Assembly: GCF_949987535.1 (NCBI RefSeq)
Contig: NC_080067.1
Location: 41,203,533 to 41,267,532, forward strand
Source: Balaenoptera acutorostrata
Lineage: Eukaryota > Chordata > Mammalia > Artiodactyla > Balaenopteridae
Direction of reading: 5' to 3'
DNA: 64,000 bases
Part shown: piece after piece, positions 36,001 to 48,248 of the stretch
How the letters are laid out: each line of letters begins with the position of its first letter
Position numbering within the stretch: the stretch's first letter is position 1
Notes under the pieces: generated by a model
What the model was told of the DNA's origin: nothing
What the model saw: only the letters and a program-made list of their open reading frames with translations
The model's database searches: none
Position numbers and translations under genes: made by a program

Positions 36001-36544
36001 TACTGGGTACCTACTGTGCAGATTTGAATCTCTTTGCAAACTTCTGAATTGCCTATATGTTTAGTTTACACTAACTTGAAGAAAGATCTCTAGAACAGTT
36101 CACATGGGAAGTCAAGCTGCCTTTGTGAAGAAATGGAATTATCAAAATTTTCCATGCCTTTCTGTTCTGCTTTATAATGACGCACACTGCCTCCTGGAGA
36201 ACTGTAATGGCTTGGCTTCCGACAGCCGATATGAAGATGTCTGTGTTTCCTTCCTATTTCCTTTCATAGGGCATTTAAAAACTCCTTTCCTTTGGTGTAT
36301 TAAGAATCCCATACACACAAGAATAACAACATCAACCCCCAGGGACCCATCCTATTACTGGTAAAACGGATGATCTTTGTTCTTCATCTCCATTCTACTC
36401 ATTCTTTTTGTTACATCTGTCCTGATCTTTGAGAACCATTACCGTGCTCGTGTGTATGTGTGTGTATCTGGGAAAACAGCAGCTATTGAATGTATGTTAT
36501 GTATATGTGTATTTTCAGCTCCCTAACTAGAATGTCAGCTCTTC
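36001..36544. other. Unique sequence, no gene seen
   Basis: No repeat or coding signal. The 86-codon frame 36104-36364 has no domain. Confidence 0.5.
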
Positions 36545-36558
36545 GAAAACAGGACCTT

Positions 36559-36559
<1 letters not shown>

Positions 36560-36597
<38 letters not shown>

Positions 36598-36860
36598 TGG
36601 CTGTGTTGGGTCTTCGTTTCTGTGCGAGGGCTTTCTCTAGTTGTGGCAAGCGGGGGCCACTCTTCATCGCGGTGCGCGGGCCTCTCACTGTCGCGGCCTC
36701 TCTTGTTGCGGAGCACAGGCTCCAGACGCGCAGGCTCAGTAGTTGTGGCTCACGGGCCTAGTTGCTCTGCGGCATGTGGGATCTTCCCAGACCAGGGCTC
36801 GAACCCGTGTCCCCTGCATTGGCAAGCGGATTCTCAACCATTGCGCCACCAGGGAAGCCC
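36560..36860 (-). mobile_element. CHR-2-type SINE, full length with perfect TSD
   Basis: On the plus strand it begins with a (TTTA)n tail, passes 'ggctgtgttgggtcttcgtt' and ends 'cgccaccagggaagccc'. The TSD 'gaaaacaggaccttt' is exact at 36545-36559 and 36861-36875. The Pol III B box (GGTTCGAGCC on the minus strand, 36796-36805) is intact. Frames such as 36490-36900 are the typical false ORFs of this SINE. Confidence 0.97.
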
Positions 36861-36875
36861 GAAAACAGGACCTTT

Positions 36876-38674
36876 GATGGATGGATTGTTTGTACCATAG
36901 CAGGTATCTCCACAGTGCTTTCATTCTGTGCCTTAATTGGAAAAACCAGGCACTTCCAATAAACAAATATTTATTTTTAAAATATGTGCATGTATTACTA
37001 TGCCAATATTATAGTAATTATAAAGTATATTTTAAAGTAGACATTTTAAAAAGAAGGGAATTAAAGATGCAAATATGAGTACTTGTCATCTTTCTTCCCA
37101 CACTGCAGTGAGCTGTCTTGTAGGGCATGTACATCCCTTTTGGAGACTGCTGCCCCCAGCACTGAGGAAGGGACCAGTTTGTTTTAGGGCTGAGCAGTAA
37201 CACTGGCCACCCAGGACCCAGACGTCTACTCCAGGTAGCTTTTTTCCTGCCCACCATGCTCTCTCTCTTCAGTGCCTTCCCCACACACACTGACTCTGCA
37301 GGTATTTGGGGGAACATCTGGGTGACTAATTTCTTACTTAACTCACACTCATGCTTTTCATGATTGTTTTCCTGGTTGCAAAAGGTGCACCAGCAGCCTG
37401 CATTTTCCCTTCTTGCTAATAGATACAAGATGCCCCTTGAGGCTGTGGTTCGCAAGGATCCTGCAGTCTGCCCGGTTACTCAGTCACGTTAAGTGTGCCG
37501 TGGGGAACAGCCACCCACGAAAATTGTGGAAAACATTCTTTACAGAAACAATCGGGCTTTTCATTCCAGGGTGCAGATGGTGGTGTGGTAAAGGGGTGGT
37601 GGGGATGGCTGGGGTACGTGTGACAGTAGAACCTGGGCCATCTTGTGAGTTTTTCAGGAAGCCCACACAATAGCTCTGTCACCAAACATGTGCTAGGTCC
37701 TATTATAGGCTGAGAACTTCAAGACTTGGTTGTTCTCTTCAGGGAGTTTTCGGTCTTCCTATGAAGACAAAGTGGGGACTAGAGAAATGAAATTACACAG
37801 CAAGCAGCTACTATTGACAGGATGTGGCAAACTCATCTAGAGGAAGATGTTTGTGTCCTATTCGAGGCCTGCCAACGCAGCCTATGAGACCATGACTGCC
37901 CCAAAGAGATGCCCAAATTGACCAGAAATAGAAACTCACGCTGAACAGGGTTCTGAACGCAACCCTTGCAGTGGTTCCAGAAGCCGTTCTTGCTGAGTAG
38001 AATCAGCCTTGAAAAAGCAGACTGTAAAGTAAAATTTAAGAGGTGGGCAAGTCTCATCGCTGGGAAAATTTTCCATCACTAAAAGCAGAAAAAAAAAAAA
38101 TCATTCAATCGTAAAACAGTCTGCAATCATCCACTTCAGAAGCAATCTCACATTACTGCTCACCTTTTCAACCATCACTCTTCCCTCTGGCTTTGGGCCT
38201 CCATTTCTCCAGCTCAGGTCCCAACATCGTCTGTTATTTTCCACAACCCACAGAGGCAACACTGTGCTTCTCACTCACCTATATCAGAAGGGGTGCCCCT
38301 CTGTGGTGGCCACAGTTCTAAGCACCTGAGAGTCAAGACGAATCCATAATGAGTTCTTCGCAGGATTCCCAAATGTGAGCTTTTCATTTGCTTTCCATGC
38401 CTCCTAGGGAGGAAAAGAAATTATCCATCAGTGACATAGAAACGAGGAGGAAAGATTGCAAAAGTCTGAGGTTATTGCAAAAAAAAAATGTTTATATTTC
38501 CTGAGAATGATTCCTGGGTTGGTTTCCCTTCATTCACCAAACACACAAGCAATGTTTTTAGAGCCTATAAAACTCTGCAGTCTTTGAGGATAACAGCTGC
38601 TGTACCCCAGATCCCTTACAGACCTCTTGTCAATCAAAGGCAGCTGCTCTTGTTTAGACTCTGAGACTCTCTTC
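36876..38674. other. Unique sequence, no gene seen
   Basis: 1.8 kb without a recognised repeat, apart from A-runs at about 38089 and 38480. The 145-codon minus frame 37018-37455 has no recognisable domain, and no splice sites frame it convincingly. Confidence 0.5.
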
Positions 38675-39245
38675 TGTAGACTACTGAGATCACCTCCTAA
38701 TTGATCTCCCTCCTGCCAATCACTGCCTCCTCCAAGCCATCCTCCACACTGTTGTCAGTATCTTTCTGCAATGTAAATTGGATGATAGTTTATCCTTGCT
38801 TAAGTACTCTGATAGCTCTACATCACCCACAGGTTACATTTCAAATTAATTAAACATGGCATTCAAGCCCTTCTCACTCTAGTCCCAATTGACCTTTCTA
38901 GCCCCGTTTCAAGATCCCCACTTTGACCCACTATTAATCCATTCAACCATACCATCTGGTTTAGGTGCATCTCTCTATTCAAACTAGTTCCTCTGCTTGG
39001 GATGCCTTCCCCCCTCTCTTCACCTGTAAACACTTCCTCTCTCCTCAAATCTTACTCAGAGCCTTCCTTCCTGAAGCTTCATCCAAACACCACCAAGCAG
39101 GGGTCCTCACCCACTTCTCTGCTCCCATCCCACCTCCCAGTTAGCTCTGCTGTGCACCCACCATTGGTATACACTGATTCTTGTCTACATATCATCCTTT
39201 TTGCCTCTATACCCCCGGAAACTGACACAGTGATACCAAGGGCTA
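38675..39245 (+). mobile_element. L2 LINE 3' portion
   Basis: 'tgatctccctcctgccaatc', 'ccatcctccacactgttgtc', 'catggcattcaagcccttct' and 'cttgggatgccttcccccct' match L2 in order. The frame at 39002-39250 belongs to it. Confidence 0.8.
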
Positions 39246-40985
39246 CTTAGTAAATCCTCCACGAGTGACTACATGAAAGGAACTTAGTGATCTTGAAGGT
39301 TTCCCAATGAGGAAATCTCCTTCCTGAGGGGTGTATTAATCCTTGTTTGTAATTGGCCCAATCCCCAGGTCTGGACATGGAGGACCTCAGACGCAGCCAC
39401 CGCTTCTCTGTAAACATCTTAAATCAAATTATAGGGCTTTCTGTAAAACCTCCAACTGAAATAGAATATAAACAGCAACATTATTCAGAAAATGTCCTTC
39501 AGGGCTCATTTGTCTTCCTCTCACAGATACTGGCCACCTTTTAGATCTTAGTTCTGCTTTATGCATATGTGTATGTGCAAACTGCATAAATCCTGGGCAA
39601 ACCAGCTGCAAGTTGGATTTCATCAGCAACTCTACATCTGATGTTCTGTGATTGGACCGGCCCTCGACATAGATGATGTACTTAATGAGTCACTGAATTG
39701 GGTCTTGATTGTCTTTTTTTCCCCTAATTTTATAGGGAGGCAGTGAATTCCAAGTTAATGGTGGTGGCTAATTGCTGCATCTTAGCAACGAAATGAGGCT
39801 GCTTTGACCCATCAATGTCCAGGTTCATTCATTTAATCCGTAGAAAAGACTCCAGGAATGTCTGAGTCCAGATTTCCATTCTCTTTGTCTAACGATTAGA
39901 ACCCACTTTCCTTTCAGCTAACGATTCACCACACCAAGGACCCGGCCCCCTCAATGGAATCTTCATGTTTTATAGAACAGCAATAAAGGCGTATAGCCAG
40001 TTTTCCAAAGTACTCTTTCCAAAATGAGCCAAATTAAATTTAAAGCTCGTTCCAGAACATGTTCCTCTCTACATTTGTAAAAGAATGACTGCTTGGCGAG
40101 GCACTATTAAGAGAAAAGGGCAGAGTCTCCACAAAGATTTTGAACTTTATTTTTTACACCAGTTAGAAAACTGTTTGGAAAAGCAAATTTCAGTTTGACT
40201 TAAAAAAAGAAAAGAAAAGGTGTTATGGGTGGGAACACGTTAAGAAATGCAACAATGATAGTGGTCTATAATCCTCTGAGACCAATATTAAGTACTAGCA
40301 GAATCTAATATCTCTAAATGTAGAAATAATATATTTACCAGTTAATCTAAGGGATACATTTTTTTGTTGTTGTTCACTGAGAGAAAAGAAATAGTTCTGT
40401 TCTCAAACTTCACACAAGCTCTCTTTGTAAACACACACTTTTGGCTTACCAGGATTTTCACTGAAAATATTTATTTTAAATGTGATTGTCATCAAACTGC
40501 CCAGAGTTAAATAAATAGATTCTCAATAATTTAATCCACATTCCTCCAACACCTGCTATTTTAATGATAAATCTAGAGCATATATTTCCCCCTTTGCAGA
40601 ACAGACAGGGCAATGATATGTAATTATTCAAAATGTATCTTGTCCAGCTAGAGAAGATTGGGACACTGGGATTTCCTTATCCGAGTAAGATCAATAGAGA
40701 CTATAATCTATTAGCTTGCCTCTGGCGGATCCTGTGTAAAGTGCCGTAAAGGAAGGTTAAATCCTAGTAATATCTGAGACTAGCTTGTAATATGATACCA
40801 CAGGGAGACATAGTGCTGTCTAAGGCTCAGTAGCTGACAAAGATGATTCTCTAAATTCCTAAGTTTTTTTCCTTCCCTGTTATGGTAACTAGATTTATGA
40901 ATATTAGTTCAGGAAGCATTTTAATATTTCTGCAGGATTATACTTGAATAGTCCAGGGTGGTTTTGTCTTTTTTGGTGTGATTTG
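39246..40985. other. Repeat-poor unique block
   Basis: 1.7 kb in which I recognise no interspersed repeat and no coding frame. AT-rich. It could be conserved non-coding DNA, but only an alignment would show that. Confidence 0.4.
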
Positions 40986-40989
40986 AAGT

Positions 40990-41110
40990 TAGAGTCTCCA
41001 TTCAATGAACATTTGTTGAGGGTCTCCCCTTTCCCTGGCCCTGAGCTGAGCTCTGAGGATATAAGTGTAGACTGGATGATATTTGCCCCTACTATTGATA
41101 CTTACATGTG
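40990..41110 (-). repeat. Ancient interspersed repeat fragment
   Basis: 'ccattcaatgaacatttgtt' followed by 'gagctctgaggatataagtg', the same old signature as at 17.5 kb. Confidence 0.4.
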
Positions 41111-42594
41111 AAGGAAAAAAGACATTTCTTGAGTTCTTATAACTGATCTTATTTTTCACTGAAGTCCCCATTCTTGCTGAGGCAGATGAGAGGGCATTTA
41201 AAATATCCCATTCAAAGCTAATTGTCTCTCTTCTGATTTTAAGGGTCAAACTCTCGATTAGGAATCTCTCTTCCCTTTTCCCCAAATGGTGTCAATGAGT
41301 AGGAGAAAGCTTAGGAGGCTTGCTGTCCTGCTCTCCTAGCCACATGAGATTAGTGTGAAGCTTCCTGCTAGGACTCAGAATTCTCCTGGGCACCCTGGAG
41401 CCCAAGGAGCATGTACTTGGTCTGAGATTCCCACAAACCTCTCTGGTTATTTCTAATCCCTTCTCACTCTGGAGAGCCTTAACCATAGTGGGCAGGTGGG
41501 AGGAAAGTGGGAAGGTGTGAGCCTAGTCACTCACTTCTGATACTTCTTTTCCTCTCTTCCCCTCTCCGACTGAAGGAGGCTCTATCTTCCTTCCAGTCTG
41601 ATGCTGAAGGTCACATAGTTAGCAACTGGATTAGATTAAGGTGATCACATCCTTTATTATCCAAAGTAGTATACTTTGGAAAGTGAAAGAACGGGTGGTC
41701 CCAAGAATAACTGTGCACCAAGTAACAGGTGTAATCAGAGGCTGGCCTGGGTTAACCAAGATGTATGGTCTCCAGTTAAGTGGGACTATTCCACTTCCAG
41801 ATTTAAGATTCTTTGCTTTTTGTTTCTATTATTCTTCCTAAATAACAGTGCACAGTGATGCAGCAAGAAATCTCCCAGTAAATTCTTTGTATATACTGGA
41901 GTTCTGAAAGGAAAGATTACCAGTGTGTGTGTATATCGAAGAGTCTAGAGACATAAGTAGCCATTGACTGAACCCAGTAATGGAATCATCTTGACAGCTT
42001 CTTTTGTATTATAGCCACGGAAAGAAAGACACAAACAATAGAGGGTAGGAGCATAGGTGAATTTTGACCTGTAAAACATTGTCTAAGTCTACCTTGTGGA
42101 TTAGTTACTCAGTTGATTCTTGTGGTGGTGGTGGTTGTTTTTTGCAGTATTTAGATCCATTCATTGTTAACTCGGGGAAGCAGTATATCCATTCATGTCT
42201 GAGGAGATATAAAAGTCAAGGAATGAGTTAGTATGAGTCAGAGTTCTCCTTGTTCTGTGAAATTGTAGGGAGAATGTCCAGCTCCCAAGCACTATTTATC
42301 TACCTGAAAGAGCTATTTCTTGACTTAGTTGAGAGAGTTCATTCATGTACCCATCCATCACTCCATCCTTCCATCCACCCATTCATCCATACCCTGTATT
42401 ATTCTAGTCAAGAAAAACAAGGTGGTGACCAAGAATGGAGCCAAGGATGAGATTAAATATGCACACTCTAACGATGTAAAATTGTTATCCTCTGGGCCAC
42501 ATATTTGATTCTAAGCTTTCTAGGAGCCTATCAAAAATTGCTTGCAAGTTTCACAACTTAAAGTCCATTAGACAATAGCTTATAAGGTAATAAT
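41111..42594. other. Unique sequence, no gene seen
   Basis: No gene or interspersed repeat recognised. A short CCAT-rich run is at 42350-42391, and a GGT-rich run is near 42123-42136. Confidence 0.5.
42350..42391. repeat. (CATC)n-like microsatellite
   Basis: Imperfect CCATC/CATTC tetranucleotide run of about 42 bp. Confidence 0.8.
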
Positions 42595-42805
42595 TATAAC
42601 AGTTAACACTTACTGAGTGCTTATTGTATGGTGGGTACTGGGCTAGACTTTGTGCATGAATAATTTTTAAGTCCCTTCAGTAATCCTAAGAGATAAAAAC
42701 TAAGAAATATCTATTTTATAGATGTGGAAGTAAAGCCTTAAACAGAATAAGTGAAATAGCCATAATCAGGTCCAGGGACTGACCTTGAGAGCCCTTGTTC
42801 TCTGC
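42595..42805 (-). mobile_element. MIR SINE, antisense
   Basis: 'taacacttactgagtgctta', 'ctattttatagatgtggaag' and 'taaagccttaaacagaataa' read as reverse-complement MIR. Confidence 0.8.
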
Positions 42806-42934
42806 TTTAAATGCTCAAAAAAATTCATTCCTTTTTGGTTTTGGTTCTAGATTTCACAGTAACTTCTTGAGGGGTTTTATAATAAGGATGTCTCAGGCTG
42901 TGATACACTAGGCCTTTGACAACATGGGGGATGT

Positions 42935-43130
42935 GCTCATTGTACCCTATACTTCTCCTTTGTAACGCTAACACAATGTAATAACGTAATTATTTGTGTA
43001 ATGTTTATCTCTCCAACTAGACTTTAAAGACCATGAGGGCAAAGTGTGTTTGTCTTTTCTACTGCCTTGTCATCCCTTGCATACAGTGGACGTTTAACAC
43101 ATATTTGTTGAATAAACAAATGAAACAGGA
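42935..43130 (+). mobile_element. L2 LINE 3' end
   Basis: 'gtaattatttgtgtaatgtt', 'aagaccatgagggcaaagtg' and 'acacatatttgttgaataaa' are the L2 terminus. Confidence 0.78.
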
Positions 43131-43258
43131 GACTTGGAACTATTTATAAAATAATTTGCAGTTGCACAAAGGAACTTCAGTTTAGTCTGAACATGATATT
43201 TTATTTTTCTTCTTATTTTTTGCCTCAATTCTGCTTCTCCTATTCCTCTCCACCCCTG

Positions 43259-43259
<1 letters not shown>

Positions 43260-43291
<32 letters not shown>
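43260..43291. repeat. (CA)16 microsatellite
   Basis: Uninterrupted CA dinucleotide run. Likely polymorphic. Confidence 0.97.
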
Positions 43292-43292
<1 letters not shown>

Positions 43293-43777
43293 TATTTACT
43301 ACCTTGATAATTTAAGTGAAATCACTTCCTAATTTCTTTCCTTGTCCTGAATTTGAGTGCAGGTCTCAATGGAAAAGGAGGGAATATAAACTTTCTTTTT
43401 TCACAAAATATTTGTCTTCACTTCTATTCAGAATATTTCTTTTTTTTTAAATTGGAGTATAATTGCTTTACAATGTTGTGTAGTTTCTGCTGTACAGTGA
43501 AGTGAATCAGCTATATGTATACATATATCCCCTCCCTCTTGGACCTCCCTCCCCTTCCTCCCACCCATCTAGATCATCACAGAGAACCGAGCTGAGCTCC
43601 CTGTGCTATGCAGCAGGTTCCCACTAGCTAGCTATTTTACTCATGGTAGTGTATTTATGTCAAACCTAATTTCCCAATTCATCCCACCCTCCTCTTCCCT
43701 CCCTCTGTCCACACATCTGTTCTCTACTTCTGCATTTCTATTCCTGCCCTGCAAATAGGTTCATCTGTACCATTTTT

Positions 43778-44269
43778 CTAGATTCCACATATATGTGCTA
43801 ATATACGATATTTGTTTTTCTCTTTCTGACTTACTTCACTCTGTATGACAGACTCTAGGTCCATCCACATCGCTACAAATGACCCAATTTCACTTTTTAT
43901 GGCTGAGTAATATTCCATTATATATATGTGCCACATCTTCTTTATCCATTCATCTGTCGATGGACACTTAGGTTGCTTCCATGACCTGGCTATTGTAAGT
44001 AGTGCTGCAATGAACATTGGGGTGCATGTGTCTTTTAGAATTATGGTTTTCTCAGGGTATATGCCCAGTAGTGGGATTGCGGGGTCATATGGTAGTTCTA
44101 TTTTTAGTTTTTTAAGGAACCTCCATACTGTTCTCCATAGTGGCTGCATCAATTTACGTTCCCACCAACACTGCAAGAGGGTTCCCTTTTCCCCACACCC
44201 TCTCCAGCATTTATTGTTTGTAGATTTTTTGATGATGGCGATTCTGACCCGTGTTAGGTGATACCTCAT
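43778..44269 (-). pseudogene. L1 ORF2p C-terminal fragment (broken)
   Basis: A 163-codon open frame encodes the end of L1 ORF2p. Recognisable stretches include '[18 protein letters not shown]', '[19 protein letters not shown]' and '[18 protein letters not shown]'. This is the cysteine-containing C-terminal region downstream of the reverse-transcriptase domain. It begins at an internal methionine because the frame is broken just upstream, where ATTGTATC is locally duplicated (44271-44286). It is a remnant without the endonuclease and RT domains and cannot support retrotransposition. Confidence 0.93.
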
Positions 44270-44366
44270 TGTATCATTGTATCATATTCTCTAATAATTA
44301 GTGATTTTGAGCACCTTTTCATGTGCCTCTTGGCCATCTGTATGTATTCTTTGGTGAAATGTCTAT

Positions 44367-44756
44367 TTAGGTCTTCCACAATTTTTTGATTGGATTGTCT
44401 GTTTTCTTGATATTGAGCTGCATGAGCTGTTTGTATATTTTGGAGATTAATCCTTTGTCCATTGCTTCATTTGCAAATATTTTTTCCCATTCTGTGGGTT
44501 GTCTTTTCTTCTTGTTTATGATTTCCTTTGCTGTGCAAAAGATTTCAAATTTAATTAGATCCCATTTGCTTATTTTTGTTTTTATTTTCATTACTCTAGG
44601 AGGTGGGTCATAAAAGATCTTGTTGTGATTTATGTCAAAGAGTGTTTTTCCTATGTCTTCCTCTAAGAGTTTTATAGTGTCTGGTCTTACATTTAGGTCT
44701 TTAATCCATTTTGAGTTTCTTTTTGTGTATGGTGTTAGGTAGTGTTCTAATTTCAT
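44367..44756 (-). pseudogene. L1 ORF2p post-RT fragment (broken)
   Basis: A 129-codon open frame from the segment of L1 ORF2p lying just before the C-terminal piece at 43778-44269. It includes '[20 protein letters not shown]', '[18 protein letters not shown]' and '[20 protein letters not shown]'. Disruptions between about 44270 and 44366 separate the two pieces, which were one reading frame in the source element. The L1 is truncated immediately beyond this fragment. Confidence 0.93.
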
Positions 44757-45004
44757 TCTTTTAACCCTTTTTTTTTTTTCTTTTTGCTGCGTAACTGGCT
44801 ACACAGAGCATTTCAGCAGAGTTCTTAACAGTGTGAATGATTTGATTCACTACAAAGTCTGTCCACCAGTCCATGGAACCTAAGACTACTGTTCCGCCTG
44901 AGAGCACAGAAATGATGGATTGCCTTTTCCCCACTGTTTCACCTTATGCAGCAGCTCCTGAAACTATTAATCCCATTAGTTATTATCATGACAGTAACTA
45001 AGAT

Positions 45005-45225
45005 TTGTAAAGAACTCTAAAACTCTGTAGGCCTTCACATACTTTATCTCATTTGACCCTCCCTACTACCTGTGAGCAGATTAGGCAGGCACTGTGTTTA
45101 TGCATATTTCACATATGGAGACACTTGAGGCTTGGGGAGGTTAAGTGACTAGCCCAGCATCCTGGTTTGAGTGATGGGTGGAACCCAGCCTTAAAATCAG
45201 ACATCTTTCCTGCTGATTCCAGCTT
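45005..45225 (-). mobile_element. MIR SINE, antisense
   Basis: 'cacatactttatctcatttg', 'gagacacttgaggcttgggg' and 'aggttaagtgactagcccag' are a clear reverse-complement MIR. Confidence 0.88.
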
Positions 45226-45995
45226 CTCCTTGTCTCCACTTTCACTTGAAATCTTTTTTTTTTTTTGAGGAGGGTAGGGATGTTATGGGAAAAGTAGTCA
45301 AAAATGACTTCCTGCAAAACAGTTTGAGGGCTTTGCTGCTGAATGTGTCTGTTTGAGGAGAATGACAAAAGAAGGTATCAGCCATAAGCAAGATGAGCTT
45401 AAGGTTCAGAAGCAAAACTTAAGAGAGCTCACTGGGGGTCCCGAGCTGTATGTGGGTGTTTTGTTCCTGTGGGGTCAGGGTTGAGTTTCTGCAGCCCTCG
45501 GAGATATGCTGTAACCTTCAGTCAGGCCTAGAAGTTCAGCTCCTTGTGATGGTTAGTTGACATTGCTAGATGGTGATAAACTACACTAACAACAGAGTCT
45601 TAAGCTACAAAAATGCCAAAAGAAAGTGATCCCTGCTGAGATTAAAAGCTCACTAAAGCTGTGTTGAAACAAACCCAGAAAGGTGGTTCTTGCTCAGCTG
45701 GGCAGCTAGTCTGGGACCAGAGCCTTTGTTCTACTTGTCCAAAGCTGGAGGAGTCAGTCACAGTTTCATCCTAGGCTTGGCCTAGGCAAGCTGGAGCTAC
45801 CCCAGAACGTGTCTTCTGTGCCCTCCCATCTCCTGGTATTCGCTCTTCCCGATTCCACCTGCAGGGGGCAGCACCCTAGACTGCCAGCTGGGCCCTCCGT
45901 GCTGTCCTCACACAGGCGCAGGCTCATCTTGCCTATAAAGCTGTCCCCATCCCCTCCGGTCCTATCCTCTTTCTGTGATTGATCTTAGCAACTAG
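45226..45995. other. Unique sequence, GC-richer toward the right
   Basis: No gene seen. A T12 run is at about 45255-45266. A candidate CTCF motif is at 45858-45872. Confidence 0.5.
45858..45872 (+). promoter_or_regulatory. Candidate CTCF-binding motif
   Basis: 'cctgcagggggcagc' fits the CTCF core CCASYAGRKGGCRSY with one mismatch (T for A at the third base). It is outside any repeat I recognise. Binding is not shown by sequence alone. Confidence 0.45.
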
Positions 45996-45999
45996 GGGG

Positions 46000-46440
46000 A
46001 AGTGGTTCTGGTTTTCCAATACAATAAATTTCCTTTTTCTCCATCATAAAAGCAATACATGCTTAGTACAAAACGTTTATAAAATATAAATATATGGAAA
46101 CTAAAAGTCAACCAATATCTTACCACTTAGAAGAACTACCACTATTTACATTTTTAGTGAATTTCCTCATAGGATTTCTTCTGAGCATTTTAAAAGATCA
46201 TACTGCAACAAATTTTATATCCTGCTTTTATCATTTAACATGGTAATGCACGCATTTCTTGTGTTAATAAAACATTCTTTTTAACGTAATTTTAAGTAGT
46301 TACATAAGAATCCATCATACTGATGAAACTTTAATTTGATTCTCCTCGTATTATTGAATGGTTTTCTTCCTTTGACCATTATAAATAATGATTACAATCC
46401 ATATTTTTGTACATAAAACTAATTGCAGATCTCTAGATTT
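46000..46440 (-). mobile_element. Old L1M-type LINE fragment, antisense
   Basis: 'aaaagcaatacatgcttagt', 'acatttttagtgaatttcct', 'ttatatcctgcttttatcat' and 'accattataaataatgatta' match the antisense 3' region of old L1M elements. Strongly diverged. Confidence 0.55.
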
Positions 46441-46529
46441 TTCTGCTAGGTAGGTTAGAAAAAGTAGAATTATAAGGCCTTGACTTGGGATTCTTGATTC
46501 ATTACATGGGGGAAAAAAGCAGTTCCTTG

Positions 46530-46630
46530 TAAACTCCTTAGTATTTTGGTGTGAGTGATGAGACAGTGTGTTGCACAGAGCAGACACACAATAAATGTGT
46601 TTTGTATGAATGAATGGACTTAACCCCATT
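46530..46630 (+). mobile_element. L2 LINE 3' tail
   Basis: 'agcagacacacaataaatgt' and 'tttgtatgaatgaatgg' close an L2 fragment. Confidence 0.6.
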
Positions 46631-46889
46631 AGGAATATTTGCATTTTAAAAGAGGAAATTTGTCAGTGCATCTTAAATTGGTAGTAATTCAGGCTGCAAT
46701 ATTTACAATATTGAAGAAATCAAAGTTGTAATGAATGCAGGTCTGTCAAGAAAGGAAGTTTTTCTAATAAGCATTAATTAAACTCAGCCCCGTGAAAATC
46801 ATAGCCTACTATGATCAAAGTAAACACAGCTCTTATGACCGTTCCCAGCTCCTTGGTCAGATGGTCAACATGAGCATAGCATCATGTCA

Positions 46890-47145
46890 GGGCCCGAGGA
46901 ACAGGTGAATGAGATATGATGTCTTTCCTCAAGAAGTCCACAAGCTTGTAGGGGGACAGATCAATCAGACAATGCACAAAGTAACACAGTAAGGGCAGAA
47001 CTGAGATGCAGACTCAGTGGAAGAAGTTAATAGCTCCTCCTTAGGGAGCCTCCTTGGGAAGGGGAATTTGGAGCTGGGTCTTGAGTGAGAATATGTGAGA
47101 AAAGCATTCCAAACAGATGCACATGCAAAGAGCACTTCTTCCTGA
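46890..47145 (-). mobile_element. Ancient L2-type antisense fragment
   Basis: 'aagaagtccacaagcttgta', 'gagctgggtcttgagtgaga' and 'aaagcattccaaacagatgc' match antisense L2-type text. Confidence 0.5.
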
Positions 47146-47689
47146 TTCCTGAGAATCATAGGGTGCTGATTTCCTTTTCCAGCACTTTGTTCATGTTGAT
47201 CATTTACACCTTAGAGAGAATGAGTTGTTCTGACTTTCCTGAGAGCAGAATTTGATAAAAGGAAAAGAGACAGAGCCTGAGAACTGGAGATACTTGAGAC
47301 CAGAAGGGGCAAAAGAGAATACCATAAAGGAAAGGGGTACAGAAAGGGGAAGCAGGGAGCCCAAGACAGGACCACTGAACTGTACAGCTGGGAAATGGAG
47401 GTTATGCACGTAGAATACAATGGGCCCCTAGAGCTGTGCAACAGGACAACCCGAGGTCCCAAACACCACAACCCTAACCAGTCTAGGGAGGTGTGACCTG
47501 GCCCCAGATGAAGCTTCCTTACCCTGATCTACAAAGTCTCAGTTCTCTTCTAAAAGTTCTCCAACAAAGATTCATCCCCTCTCTATTTTACAGCTCTATT
47601 TAAATAAAATAGTTCTTCATATACAGTCCATGGCAATTTGGGGACCATTTCTACCTTCGCTGCCCAGGTAGAGAGTTAAGCTGGTTGCC
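47146..47689. other. Unique sequence, no gene seen
   Basis: Overlapping minus frames at 47200-47471 are chance frames without a domain. No repeat recognised. Confidence 0.5.
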
Positions 47690-48145
47690 AGCAGCCTTGT
47701 AAGTCCTGGCTCCCATCTCTCTCTCTAACCTCATCTTGAGCTGCTCCTGCCTCACACACTGACCTCCACCACAGTCTCCTCCTTCTGCTCCTCGAGCTTG
47801 TCCCACCTCAGGGCCTTGCTTATCTCTCTCTCTGAAACTCGCTTCCCCAAGATCTTTTCGGGGTTGACTTGGCTCCTTCTCATCCTTCATGCTCCTGCTC
47901 AGGTGTCAGCTCTTCAGAGGGGCTGCCACTGACCACCTTGCCTTTGCCATGAGCCAGCATCTATGTTTTCAGAGCACCTCTCATTTACTGAACTTACTAC
48001 TGTGCTGACTTATTTACTGTGGCCACACCACTAGAATGTAAGCCTTATGAGGTCAAGAATTTGATTTGTTTTGTTCACGTCGCAGCCCTGGAACCTAGAA
48101 GAGTGTCTGCCTTAACAGTAGGTTCACATGTACTGAGTGAATGAA
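47690..48145 (+). mobile_element. L2 LINE 3' portion
   Basis: 'caggtgtcagctcttcagag', 'actagaatgtaagccttatg' and 'gtactgagtgaatgaataag' trace L2 to its 3' end. Confidence 0.8.
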
Positions 48146-48248
48146 TAAGCCAGCTTTGGGATGTGAATTATTCAAAGTTATGTGCTTAGCTCCCTGCCCA
48201 CGGTAGCTCCAAAGTGTTCATTGGATGGTTGTGCTAAAAATCATTCTT

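Larger units (their letters stand above)
43437..44770 (-). mobile_element. 5'-truncated L1, 1.3 kb, antisense
   Basis: From a T-run at 43440-43448 through the 3' UTR ('ccctgtgctatgcagcaggt', 'cactagctagctatttta') into the end of ORF2, stopping abruptly after 'tctaatttcattctttta' beside a second T-run. Divergence is low, so this is a relatively young copy. I could not find a clear TSD, so the right edge may have been rearranged. Confidence 0.95.

Noticed and set aside
36490..36900. 136-codon open frame
   Set aside because: It reads through the CHR-2 SINE at 36560-36860. The same translated pattern appears at 48290-48514, as expected for a repeat.
37018..37455. 145-codon minus open frame with a CxxC
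   Set aside because: A single CxxC is not a domain. No homologue is recognised and no exon boundaries are visible.
43437..44770. Possibly intact L1 coding region
   Set aside because: Only the end of ORF2 is present, broken between 44270 and 44366. No endonuclease, RT core or ORF1.
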